Shown here: positions 26,421 through 34,583 of the stretch, in pieces | Position numbering within the stretch: position 1 is the stretch's first letter | Layout of the letters: every line of letters starts with the position of its first letter | Source: an uncultured Muribaculaceae bacterium | GTDB lineage: Bacteria > Bacteroidota > Bacteroidia > Bacteroidales > Muribaculaceae | Direction: 5' to 3' | DNA: 46,024 nt | NCBI GenBank assembly: GCA_944321715.1 | Contig: CALUMJ010000016.1 | Coordinates: forward strand, 1 to 46,024 | The notes under the pieces: model-generated | Database searches by the model: none | Told to the model about the DNA's origin: nothing | What the model saw: only the letters and a program-made list of their open reading frames with translations | Position numbers and translations under genes: made by a program

Positions 26421-26894
26421 TCAGTCGTGGTGGTATGGTTCGTTTTTGATGATTGTCATAGCTCGGTAAAGTTGTTCGGTGAAAAACAGCCGTACCATCT
26501 CATGAGAGAATGTCATTTTTGAGAGGGAAATCTTTTCGTTGGCACGAGCCACAACATCTGCCGAAAAGCCGTAAGGCCCGCCAATGATAAACACCAACTG
26601 TTTGGGAATCGATTGCATTTTACGTTCGATATATGCTGCGAAATCTCTCGAAGTGAGTTCTCGCCCATGTTCGTCGAGCAATACCACATAGTCTTGTGGC
26701 GCAAGCATCGACAGTATTGCATCGCCTTCTTTCTGCTTTTGTTGGGTAGCATTCAGGTTACGTGTGTTGCGTATGTCGCCTATATATTTTATTTCAAAAG
26801 GGATGTAGCGTATCAACCGGCGGCAATATTCAGTTATGCCTTCTTCAAGGAATTTTGTCGTAGTTCGACCTACGGCAACGAGCATAATTTTCAT
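26421..26894 (-). CDS. rlmH: 23S rRNA (pseudouridine1915-N3)-methyltransferase RlmH
   Basis: A 157-residue SPOUT methyltransferase that methylates pseudouridine 1915 in helix 69 of 23S rRNA. The SAM-binding knot is FIIGGPYGFS and the C-terminal block SLSKMTFSHEMVRLFFTEQLYRAMTI is diagnostic. The true start is the ATG at 26894 (MKIMLVAVGRT); the frame extends further upstream but into the MFS gene. It starts 2 bp after that gene's stop, so the two are co-transcribed. Confidence 0.96.
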   Translation of the reverse strand: MKIMLVAVGRTTTKFLEEGITEYCRRLIRYIPFEIKYIGDIRNTRNLNATQQKQKEGDAILSMLAPQDYVVLLDEHGRELTSRDFAAYIERKMQSIPKQLVFIIGGPYGFSADVVARANEKISLSKMTFSHEMVRLFFTEQLYRAMTIIKNEPYHHD

Positions 26895-26896
26895 GA

Positions 26897-28108
26897 CTAT
26901 TCGTAGTGATGTGATTTTACAAAAGAAACCCAAGCGAAGGCCAGCACGACAATGAAACCAGCGAGTGGCACAGCAAATGCTGCCGTGATGGAGAAGTTGT
27001 CGCCAACCCATCCCATTGCTATTGGACCAATTGCACCACCTACGACACTCATCATCAGTATTGACGAGGCCCGTTCGGTGAGGCCGCCGAGGCGAGAAAT
27101 CGACAATGCGAAAATCGTAGGGAACATGATGCTCTCAAACAGGTAGCACACAATAACGGCGCATTTTGAAACGACGCCAAGTGGCGATAATGCCAAAATC
27201 ATCATTGCTGTAGTGCCACATGCGCATATTAGCAATATTTTTTCGGACCTGATGTGGCGCATCAATGCGCTTCCGGAAAAACGCCCGACCATGAAAAGCC
27301 CCAAGCCTCCAATTGACAGCAGCAACGATGCCGCATTGGGCGAGAGGAATCCGTCGTCGGTCATGTAATTGATGAAAAACGTGTTAATTGATATTTCGGC
27401 TATTTCATAGCTGATGAGGGCGACGAAGCCGAAGGTGAAATATCGGCCAAGTTTGGTTACTTCTTTTTGTTTGTTGTCGTTGTCTGCTGTTACAAGTTCA
27501 GGTAACTTCACTCTTGAGAAACACAGGGCTACGAGCAGCACTATTATGCCAATGATTGAGTAGGGTATTGCTATATCGGCGACTTCACCGCTACCACGCT
27601 CGGCAAAAAAGAATTGTCCGCCAAGCAGCACGCCGATTATGCTGCCTAATCCGTTGAATGATTGTGCCAAGTTTAGACGACCAGCCGATGTGCGAGGGTC
27701 GCCGAGCAACGTGACGTAGGGATTGGCGGCAGTTTCGAGTATCACCAGTCCACACCCTATGATAAACAATGGCAGCAGCACGTATTCAAAGACCATGTTG
27801 TCGCCGATTGGCAAGAATAGCAATGAGCCACCGCCAAACAATAGCAATCCGGCTATTACACCGATGCGAGTACCGAAGCGGCGTATCATGATTCCGGCAG
27901 GCAGTGCCATGAGGAAATATGCACCATACACCACTGCTTGCATCAGTGCGGAGTGGGTTTTGGTGACTTCCATCGTTAACTGGAAGTGCTTGTTAAGCAC
28001 GTCCATTACGGCTCTTGCCCCTCCCCACAGGAAGAAAAGTAGTGTGATAAGTATGAAAGGGAAAATGTACTGCTTGGCTACCAAGCTTGTTTTCATAGAT
28101 TGTGCCAT
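26897..28108 (-). CDS. FucP-like sugar MFS transporter
   Basis: About 403 residues with twelve hydrophobic segments. The N-terminus (FPFILITLLFFLWGGARAVMDVLNKHF) and the helix ILETAANPYVTLLGDPRTSAGRLNLAQSFNGLGSIIG are characteristic of the FucP/L-fucose:H+ symporter branch of MFS, which in Bacteroidales imports fucose, glucose, galactose or related sugars with protons. The substrate cannot be fixed by eye. I chose the ATG at 28108, 26 bp below a TAnnTTTG match; a longer in-frame start at 28147 exists. It leads a two-gene unit with rlmH, an unrelated housekeeping gene. Confidence 0.88.
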   Translation of the reverse strand: MAQSMKTSLVAKQYIFPFILITLLFFLWGGARAVMDVLNKHFQLTMEVTKTHSALMQAVVYGAYFLMALPAGIMIRRFGTRIGVIAGLLLFGGGSLLFLPIGDNMVFEYVLLPLFIIGCGLVILETAANPYVTLLGDPRTSAGRLNLAQSFNGLGSIIGVLLGGQFFFAERGSGEVADIAIPYSIIGIIVLLVALCFSRVKLPELVTADNDNKQKEVTKLGRYFTFGFVALISYEIAEISINTFFINYMTDDGFLSPNAASLLLSIGGLGLFMVGRFSGSALMRHIRSEKILLICACGTTAMMILALSPLGVVSKCAVIVCYLFESIMFPTIFALSISRLGGLTERASSILMMSVVGGAIGPIAMGWVGDNFSITAAFAVPLAGFIVVLAFAWVSFVKSHHYE

Positions 28109-28134
28109 TAGTGATAAATTCTTGTTTGTGACGA

Positions 28135-28142
28135 CAAAATTA
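28135..28142 (-). promoter_or_regulatory. -7 promoter element for the MFS transporter-rlmH unit
   Basis: On the minus strand TAATTTTG, a TAnnTTTG match 26 bp before the ATG at 28108. Confidence 0.45.
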
Positions 28143-28344
28143 ACCAAATTTTGCGTAAATGGACGAAGGTTGATGCTATAAAATTCCAGCCGATGGCAAT
28201 AAGATGTGTTATTGTCTTTTCAATGTGCTCGTCAACCACTGTGTGCCTGTCGTTCAGTCGGTGGCAGCCGATATGGCTTAAACAAGTTAAATGTGCCGGT
28301 GCAAGAGTTGTTGTGCAAGTTAATGCCACTTCAAGTTTTTTTAT

Positions 28345-28352
28345 TATCTTTG
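28345..28352 (+). promoter_or_regulatory. -7 promoter element for the LysE-family gene
   Basis: TATCTTTG, a TAnnTTTG match 21 bp before the ATG at 28374. It lies inside the longer open frame and so supports the later start. Confidence 0.5.
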
Positions 28353-28373
28353 TTTCTCGAACACATAATTTGC

Positions 28374-29015
28374 ATGATGGAGTTAATCCTGTATATAATA
28401 TTGCGAGGGTTTGCGATAGGCGTTTTGGTGTCGGCTCCGATGGGTCCGGTGGGCGTGTTGTGCATACAGCGCACTTTGAACAAGGGGCGTTGGGCTGGCT
28501 TTTATACGGGATTGGGAGCGGCAGTTTCCGACCTGCTTTATTCGATATTAGCCGGTGTGGGGTTGTCGATTGTGATAGACTTTATCGAGGCTAATCAAAC
28601 CCCGTTGCAGATAGCAGGTAGCTTGGTGCTGCTGGTGTTTGCCATTTACCTGTTGCGGCGTAATCCAGTGCGAGCGATAAGGAAATTGAAAGACAGGAAA
28701 AATAATTACGTGCAGGATTTGGTTACTGGTTTCTTGTTCACGGTGTCAAATCCGTTGATATTATTCCTGATAATAGGTTTGTTTGCACGTTTTAATTTTA
28801 TGTTGCCAGAGTATTATCTGTATCACTATGTGGTGGGGTATGTGTTTATTTTCATAGGAGCAATATCGTGGTGGTTTGTTATAACATTGTTTGTAAATGC
28901 GGTAAGGTCCCATTTCAACCTGCGCAGTATGTGGCTTGTCAACCGAATAATAGGAGCGATAATCCTTGTAATGTCGTTGGTGGGGTTGGTGATGGGAATT
29001 GCCAATTATGTATAG
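28374..29015 (+). CDS. LysE family translocator
   Basis: About 213 residues with six hydrophobic segments. The N-terminal block GFAIGVLVSAPMGPVGVLCIQRTLNKGRWAGFYTGLGAAVSDLLYSILAGVG is diagnostic of the LysE/RhtB exporter superfamily, which moves amino acids or related small molecules out of the cell. The substrate is unknown. The start is MMEL at 28374 (or the adjacent ATG at 28377); the same frame extends to 28206 but would add a soluble, Cys-rich stretch before the first helix and lies upstream of the promoter. The CBM9-like gene follows after 21 bp. Confidence 0.88.
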   Translation: MMELILYIILRGFAIGVLVSAPMGPVGVLCIQRTLNKGRWAGFYTGLGAAVSDLLYSILAGVGLSIVIDFIEANQTPLQIAGSLVLLVFAIYLLRRNPVRAIRKLKDRKNNYVQDLVTGFLFTVSNPLILFLIIGLFARFNFMLPEYYLYHYVVGYVFIFIGAISWWFVITLFVNAVRSHFNLRSMWLVNRIIGAIILVMSLVGLVMGIANYV

Positions 29016-29036
29016 AACATAAATACACATATATGT

Positions 29037-29693
29037 ATGGAGAAAGAGAATGAAATCGATGTGAGGTATTTTCCTGAATTGAATGATATGGACATTGAGC
29101 AGGTTGGCGACTTTCTGGAACTTGAATCTGCAAAACATTCAATAGCATGTCGTAACTGGGCCAATGAATATCCCTACCATCCTGTGACGATTTTTACAGT
29201 CGGGCGGTCGGACAAAGCTATTTTTATAGATTTTTTTGTTAGAGGGAATTACTTGCGTGCTGTAAATTATAAAAACAATTCGCCAGTGGCCGATGACAGT
29301 TGTGTGGAATTTTTCATGAAACTTCCGGGCAGCGACGAGTATTGGAATTTTGAATTTAATTGCATTGGAACGGTCAATGCGTCACACCGTGTGACGCGTG
29401 ATAATCCCACAAGGCTGACAGATGAACAGATTGCCAGCATAGGGCGTTATGCATCGTGTGGAACTCGACCGTTTGAAGAAATGGAGGGCGTGTTTGCGTG
29501 GAATCTGACCATAGCAGTGCCATTTGCATTGGTGGGTTTGGACCCCGAAAATTTGCCTGAATATATATTGGGGAATTTCTATAAATGTGGGGCAAAAATG
29601 AGTTTGCCGCACTATTTGAGCTGGATGCCGATTGATACTCCCAGCCCCGATTTCCATCGACCCGAGTTTTTCGGCAGAATCAATTTTGTGTGA
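29037..29693 (+). CDS. CBM9-like domain protein
   Basis: A 218-residue protein resembling the carbohydrate-binding family 9-like proteins common in Bacteroidales, with IFTVGRSDKAIFIDFFVRGNYLRAVN, SCVEFFMKLPGS.YWNFEFNCIGT and the C-terminal RPEFFGRINF. There is no signal peptide, which is unusual for a sugar-binding module and suggests a cytosolic role. Ligand and function are unknown. It follows the LysE-family gene closely, and its last 14 bp overlap the convergent Big_2 lipoprotein gene. Confidence 0.8.
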   Translation: MEKENEIDVRYFPELNDMDIEQVGDFLELESAKHSIACRNWANEYPYHPVTIFTVGRSDKAIFIDFFVRGNYLRAVNYKNNSPVADDSCVEFFMKLPGSDEYWNFEFNCIGTVNASHRVTRDNPTRLTDEQIASIGRYASCGTRPFEEMEGVFAWNLTIAVPFALVGLDPENLPEYILGNFYKCGAKMSLPHYLSWMPIDTPSPDFHRPEFFGRINFV

Positions 29694-30051
29694 TTGTGGC
29701 ATCGCTGTCACTGGCGATAGTATCGTTGACAGTGACAGTGCAAGTCGAACTCAAGTCCTGGCAGGTCACGGTGATGTCGGCGACGCCGATGGCTTTTGCC
29801 GTGATTTTGCCAGAGTCGTTAACTTCGACAATGCTTGCGTCAGAGCTTTGCCAATCGACTTGAATAAGGTTGGGGTCGTTGAAATCTCCGCCTTCGTAAA
29901 CGATTGAGAAGGATAGTTGTGATGTTTCGTCGAGTTTGGTGGTTAATTCTGTGGGGTATATTTCAAGGTATGTGACCTTGAAATCTTTGCTGCAAGAAAT
30001 CAGCGATGTGATGAATATGGTGAAAGCTATAACAAGTAATATTTTCTTCAT
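29680..30051 (-). CDS. Small lipoprotein with one Big_2 (Ig-like) domain
   Basis: A 123-residue protein with a lipoprotein signal peptide (MKKILLVIAFTIFITSLISC, lipidated Cys at residue 20). The rest is a single bacterial Ig-like Big_2 domain: LEIYPTELTTKLDETSQLSFSI, VDWQSSDASIVEVNDSGKITAKAIGVADITVTC. It should sit in the periplasm or on the surface as a binding or spacer module. No enzymatic part is present, so it is either a minimal adhesin-like lipoprotein or a truncated one; the end shows no obvious frameshift. A -7 promoter match lies at 30074-30081. It overlaps the CBM9-like gene end-to-end. Confidence 0.82.
   Translation of the reverse strand: MKKILLVIAFTIFITSLISCSKDFKVTYLEIYPTELTTKLDETSQLSFSIVYEGGDFNDPNLIQVDWQSSDASIVEVNDSGKITAKAIGVADITVTCQDLSSTCTVTVNDTIASDSDATITQN
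29705..29738. promoter_or_regulatory. Hairpin inside the Big_2 gene, just beyond the CBM9 gene stop
   Basis: CTGTCACT...AGTGACAG outer stem with an inner CGATA-G-TATCG stem, 12 bp after the CBM9-like stop. It could end or stabilise the plus-strand transcript from within the antisense coding sequence. No T tract follows, so this is a weak call. Confidence 0.35.
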
Positions 30052-30258
30052 TTCTTAATTGTGTTAGGCGGTGCAAAAATACTAAATATCGCTGGAAAAA
30101 CCGATACAATGCCATATAAATGAAGGATATGTTTCCTTGCCATAACCGATGTGTACAAAGTGAATGTTTTACATGGAATTTGCTGAAAATCTCACAGATT
30201 TAAATTGGTGGCAGATAGTACACACGATTGTATGCCGATGTTAAAGAGAATTCAATTT

Positions 30259-30334
30259 TGGGAAACTTTTATTGCGGTTTAAAAATGTAATATACTGATT
30301 GTCAGATGTGAGCATATCTAAACTGGGAAACTTT
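30259..30334 (+). repeat. Direct repeat upstream of the nrdJ promoter
   Basis: TGGGAAACTTT occurs twice, exactly, with starts 65 bp apart (about six helical turns), the second ending 22 bp before the -33 element. It is a candidate activator or repressor site pair; no known consensus was matched. Confidence 0.5.
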
Positions 30335-30356
30335 GCTTAAAAGTAATAAAATTAAG

Positions 30357-30387
30357 TTTCTGAATTATGGTATTTGTATTATCTTTG
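30357..30387 (+). promoter_or_regulatory. nrdJ promoter
   Basis: TATCTTTG at 30380-30387 is a full -7 match, with a TTTCTG -33 element at 30357-30362 at near-canonical spacing. This places transcription start near 30395 and the start codon at 30424. Confidence 0.6.
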
Positions 30388-30423
30388 TGCTGCAAAAAAT
30401 CTATCATAAACCATAAAATTCCA

Positions 30424-32958
30424 ATGGATAAAAAAATTTATACTTACGAAGAAGCATTTGCTGCGTCGAACGAATATTTTCACGGCGACGAGCTTGCAGC
30501 AAGGGTGTGGGCGAGCAAATATGCTTTGAAGGACTCGTATGGCAATATTTATGAATTGACGCCCGATGACATGCACCACCGCATTGCTTCGGAACTGGCC
30601 AGGATAGAACAGAAATATCCCAATCCAATGCCTGAAGAGGAAATCTTTCAATTGTTGAAAGGTTTTAAATATATTATTCCGCAAGGCAGCCCGATGGCTG
30701 GAATTGGCAACAATTACCAGCTTGGGTCGTTGTCAAACTGCTTTGTGATTGGGATTGAAGGCGACCCTGATTCGTATGGAGGTATCATTAAAATAGATGA
30801 GGAGCAGGTGCAGCTGATGAAGCGTCGCGGAGGCGTGGGGCACGACTTATCGCACATAAGGCCAAAAGGTTCGCCTGTGAAGAATTCTGCCCTCACATCG
30901 ACGGGCCTTGTACCATTCATGGAGCGATACTCCAATTCTACCCGTGAAGTGGCACAAGATGGCCGCCGTGGTGCGCTGATGCTGACCGTGAGTATAAAGC
31001 ATCCCGATTCGGAAGCGTTTATTGATGCAAAGATGACAGAGGGTCGTGTGACGGGTGCAAATGTTTCGGTAAGGATAGACGACGATTTCATGCGTGCTGC
31101 GATTAATGGAGAAAAGTATGTGCAGCAATATCCTATCGATTCGGATAATCCTATATATAAGAAAGAAATTGACGCAATGACCCTATGGCGCAAGATTGTG
31201 CATAATGCATGGAAAAGCGCCGAGCCAGGAGTGTTGTTTTGGGATACCATCGAGCGGGAGTCGATACCCGACTGTTACGCCGACCTTGGGTTTAAGACAA
31301 TTTCGACAAATCCATGCGGCGAGATTCCATTGTGCCCTTACGACAGTTGCCGGTTGATAGCGATAAACCTGTTTTCATACGTGAAGAATCCGTTTACACC
31401 TGAAGCGTCGTTTGATTATGATTTGTTCAAGAAGCATGTCGCTTGTGCCCAACGGTTGATGGATGATATTATTGACCTTGAGATGGAAAAAATCGACATG
31501 ATTATGGAAAAGGTCAACAGCGACCCAGAAACAATGGAGGTAAAAGAAACGGAATATCATTTGTGGCAGAAAATCAAGGCCAAGACGTTGAAAGGGCGTC
31601 GCACGGGAGTTGGTACCACGGCCGAAGGTGACATGCTTGCTGCAATGGGATTGCGTTATGGTAGCGACGAGGCCATTGATTTCTCGGAAAATGTACACAA
31701 GACGCTTGCTATCGCTGCATACGGTTCGTCGGTGGTGATGGCACAGGAACGTGGCGCATTTGAAATTTATGATGCCGAAAGGGAGAAAAACAACCCGTTT
31801 GTGAACCGGCTGAAAGATGCGTGTCCAGAATTGTATGAAAATATGGTCAAGTATGGCCGCCGCAACATCGCTTGCCTTACTATAGCTCCCACAGGAACTA
31901 CAAGCCTTATGACACAGACGACATCGGGCATAGAGCCAGTGTTCATGCCGGTATATAAACGTCGCCGCAAGGTCAATCCCAACGACCCGGATGTGCATAT
32001 TGATTATACCGATGAAACAGGCGACAGCTTTGAAGAATATATTATTTACCACCACAAGTTTGTCATGTGGATGAAAACTGCGGGCATAGAGGTAAAGGAT
32101 AGCTACACGCAGGCCGAACTTGATGAGATAGTTGCAAAATCGCCATATTATAAAGCTACTGCCAATGACATTGATTGGATGGCAAAGGTGAGGATGCAAG
32201 GTAGGATACAGAAGTGGGTTGACCACTCGATAAGCGTCACAATCAATCTGCCAAGCGACGTGACCGAGGACTTGGTAAATGACTTGTATGTTGAGGCATG
32301 GAAGGTGGGTTGCAAGGGTTGCACAGTTTATCGTGAAGGTTCGCGGTCGGGCGTGTTGATTTCGACCAAGAGCGAGGAAACGAAAGGTCGATACATGGCC
32401 GAAGAAGAACATATCTTGAAACGCCCTATAGAACTTGAAGCCGATGTCGTGAGGTTCCAGAACAATAAGGAAAAATGGATTGCATTCATAGGCTTGATAA
32501 ATGGCCGTCCATACGAGATTTTCACAGGTCTTGCCGACGATGATGAAGGTATATTCTGCCCGAAGTCGGTGACCAAAGGTAAAATCATAAAGGCAGTTGA
32601 CGAGAACGGCAACAAACGTTATGACTTCCAATTTATCAACAAGCGTGGCTATAAGACCACCATTGAGGGGCTGTCGGAGAAATTCAATCCCGAATTCTGG
32701 AATTATGCCAAACTGATTTCGGGTGTCTTGCGTTATGGGATGCCTATCGACCAGGTGATAAAACTAATCAGCAGCCTTGAGCTTAGCAGCCAGTCAATCA
32801 ATACCTGGAAAATGGGCGTAGAACGTGCCTTGAAAAAATACTTGCCCAACGGTTTTGAAGCAAAGGGGCAGAAATGTCCTAAATGTGGCAACGAAACGCT
32901 TATATACCAAGAAGGGTGCTTGATATGCACTTCATGCGGCACTTCTAAATGCGGATAA
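30424..32958 (+). CDS. nrdJ: Adenosylcobalamin-dependent ribonucleotide reductase (class II)
   Basis: An 844-residue enzyme that makes deoxyribonucleotides without oxygen, using coenzyme B12 as the radical source. Blocks seen in order: MAGIGNNYQLGSLSNCFVIG, RRGGVGHDLSHIRPKGSPV, the active-site NPCGEIPLCPYDSC (about residues 296-309), RTGVGTTAEGDMLAAMGL, and TIAPTGTTSLMTQTTSGIEP. The C-terminus has a zinc-ribbon-like CPKCGNETL...CTSCGTSKCG, the Cys-rich redox tail of this subclass. The ATG at 30424 is chosen because an in-frame upstream ATG (30367) lies within the promoter. It is monocistronic, closed by a strong terminator. Confidence 0.96.
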   Translation: MDKKIYTYEEAFAASNEYFHGDELAARVWASKYALKDSYGNIYELTPDDMHHRIASELARIEQKYPNPMPEEEIFQLLKGFKYIIPQGSPMAGIGNNYQLGSLSNCFVIGIEGDPDSYGGIIKIDEEQVQLMKRRGGVGHDLSHIRPKGSPVKNSALTSTGLVPFMERYSNSTREVAQDGRRGALMLTVSIKHPDSEAFIDAKMTEGRVTGANVSVRIDDDFMRAAINGEKYVQQYPIDSDNPIYKKEIDAMTLWRKIVHNAWKSAEPGVLFWDTIERESIPDCYADLGFKTISTNPCGEIPLCPYDSCRLIAINLFSYVKNPFTPEASFDYDLFKKHVACAQRLMDDIIDLEMEKIDMIMEKVNSDPETMEVKETEYHLWQKIKAKTLKGRRTGVGTTAEGDMLAAMGLRYGSDEAIDFSENVHKTLAIAAYGSSVVMAQERGAFEIYDAEREKNNPFVNRLKDACPELYENMVKYGRRNIACLTIAPTGTTSLMTQTTSGIEPVFMPVYKRRRKVNPNDPDVHIDYTDETGDSFEEYIIYHHKFVMWMKTAGIEVKDSYTQAELDEIVAKSPYYKATANDIDWMAKVRMQGRIQKWVDHSISVTINLPSDVTEDLVNDLYVEAWKVGCKGCTVYREGSRSGVLISTKSEETKGRYMAEEEHILKRPIELEADVVRFQNNKEKWIAFIGLINGRPYEIFTGLADDDEGIFCPKSVTKGKIIKAVDENGNKRYDFQFINKRGYKTTIEGLSEKFNPEFWNYAKLISGVLRYGMPIDQVIKLISSLELSSQSINTWKMGVERALKKYLPNGFEAKGQKCPKCGNETLIYQEGCLICTSCGTSKCG

Positions 32959-32988
32959 TCCAACGCACGCACTATCATATATGACAGC

Positions 32989-33030
32989 TGGGCATCTCTT
33001 GTCGTTAAGGAGATGCCCATATTTTTATTT
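32989..33030 (+). terminator. Rho-independent terminator after nrdJ
   Basis: A perfect 10-bp stem TGGGCATCTC/GAGATGCCCA with an 11-nt loop, followed by a T-rich ATTTTTATTT tract, 30 bp after the stop. Confidence 0.93.
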
Positions 33031-33143
33031 GTAGCAAATAAGTGTTAAAAAATATTCTGATAGTGAAATAATATGGCAATTTGCGACTACGTGGAGCGGA
33101 AAAGCATTAACTTAGCCATATAAAAATATATTTACTACGTGCC

Positions 33144-34574
33144 ATGGATATGTCAATCTCGAAATGGATGTTTGCCATTTTTGCTGTTGTTTATATAATA
33201 ACAGTGTTGAGTATTATTGGCGTAGTCATTTCGGAAAACCGCAATCCTGTTAAATCATTGGCGTGGATAACAGTGTTGTTGCTTCTGCCTGTGGTTGGTG
33301 TGGGGTTATATGCTTTTTTCGGACGCAGCATGAAAAGCAAACGTTTGATTTCAAACAAAAACAAGAAGCGGTTGCGCCGGATGGAACCATATAAAATAAT
33401 AGACGAAACACAGTTGCCGTTGAGTCTTGAATGCCAGCAAGGGATAAGGCTCGTAAAGACACTGGCTGGCGCACGATATTTTCCGGGCAACCACTTGGAA
33501 GTATTCACTGATTGTGGAAAACTGTTTGAGCAGTTCAAGAAGGATATTGCAAATGCCAAGAATTACATACACATTCAGTTCTATATTTTTGAAGATGACA
33601 AGTTGGGGCATGAAATAAAAGATTTGCTTGTTGCAAAGGCTGCCGATGGTGTGAAAGTGCGTGTAATATACGACCATGTGGGGTCGTTCAAGGCAAAGGA
33701 TAGTTTCTTCGCTTCGATGCGGGCTAACGGTGTAATAGCTTTGCCATTTATGGAAGTGACCTTCCCTCAGCTTGCCACGCGTATTAATTGGCGTAACCAT
33801 AGGAAAATATCTATAATAGATGGTGTGGTGGGGTATATAGGTGGAATGAACATCGCCGACAGATATGTTGACGGAGGCGGATTTGGCCGCTGGCGCGACA
33901 CTCATGTGCGGTTAATCGGGCCCGCAGTGGCTGGATTGCAATATAATTTCGCAGTTGACTGGAATTTCATGGGGCAGCCATTGCTTACCGAGGGAACGAA
34001 ATCGTATGATGTGAAAGACAGCGATGAAGTGGGTGTGCAACTGGTGTCGAGTGGGCCAACAAGCCGTTGGGGCAACATACCCATGTTATTCTTGAAGATG
34101 ATAGGCAATGCCAAGAAGCGCATATACATTCAGACTCCCTATTTCTTGCCCACCGAGAGCATGTTGAAGGCATTGCAAGCGGCGGCACTGGCAAAAGTAG
34201 ATGTGCGCATAATGATACCGCGCAAGTCTGATTCGGTTGTGTTGCGCCTTGCGACGTTTTCATACGTGTCGGAATGTATTAAAGCCGGCATTAAAATATA
34301 TTTATACAATGCAGGGATGCTCCATGCCAAGACGCTCATAGTCGATGACGAATTTTGCACCACAGGGTCAACCAATTTCGATTTCAGGAGTTTCGAGCAT
34401 AATTTTGAGTGTAATATAATGATATATAATGCCAATGTAAACAAGCAGATGGCGGATATATTCATGAACGACCAGAAAGATTGTTTACGGGCGTTACCAA
34501 GTGTTTGGCGCAATCGTCCGTTGTATGAGCGTTGCTGTGAGTCGTTGGTGCGGTTATTAAGTCCTGTTTTATGA
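33144..34574 (+). CDS. cls: Cardiolipin synthase
   Basis: A 476-residue phospholipase D superfamily membrane enzyme that joins two phosphatidylglycerols into cardiolipin. Two N-terminal transmembrane helices (residues about 8-30 and 40-62, the PLDc_N region) are followed by two HKD motifs: HRKISIIDG at residue 219 with GGMNIADRY after it, and HAKTLIVDD at residue 394 with TTGSTNFDFRSFEHNFE after it. Both catalytic sites look intact. The end is immediately followed (9 bp) by an endonuclease I gene, so the two may be co-transcribed despite unrelated roles. Confidence 0.95.
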   Translation: MDMSISKWMFAIFAVVYIITVLSIIGVVISENRNPVKSLAWITVLLLLPVVGVGLYAFFGRSMKSKRLISNKNKKRLRRMEPYKIIDETQLPLSLECQQGIRLVKTLAGARYFPGNHLEVFTDCGKLFEQFKKDIANAKNYIHIQFYIFEDDKLGHEIKDLLVAKAADGVKVRVIYDHVGSFKAKDSFFASMRANGVIALPFMEVTFPQLATRINWRNHRKISIIDGVVGYIGGMNIADRYVDGGGFGRWRDTHVRLIGPAVAGLQYNFAVDWNFMGQPLLTEGTKSYDVKDSDEVGVQLVSSGPTSRWGNIPMLFLKMIGNAKKRIYIQTPYFLPTESMLKALQAAALAKVDVRIMIPRKSDSVVLRLATFSYVSECIKAGIKIYLYNAGMLHAKTLIVDDEFCTTGSTNFDFRSFEHNFECNIMIYNANVNKQMADIFMNDQKDCLRALPSVWRNRPLYERCCESLVRLLSPVL

Positions 34575-34583
34575 AAATTGGTT

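Larger units (their letters stand above)
30052..30423. other. Divergent region between the Big_2 lipoprotein gene and nrdJ
   Basis: 372 bp without a gene. It contains a minus-strand -7 element (TATTTTTG, plus-strand 30074-30081) for the lipoprotein, two copies of TGGGAAACTTT (30259-30269 and 30324-30334), and the nrdJ promoter. No cobalamin riboswitch or NrdR-box pair was recognised. Confidence 0.55.

Noticed and set aside
30052-30423. Cobalamin riboswitch upstream of the B12-dependent nrdJ
   Set aside because: No B12-box-like core or plausible long leader: the promoter at 30357-30387 leaves under 40 nt of leader before the ATG, too short for a riboswitch.
31375-32631. A 418-codon open frame antisense to nrdJ
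   Set aside because: Its product has no family features. It is the mirror of a well-conserved coding sequence and exists because of that gene's codon usage.
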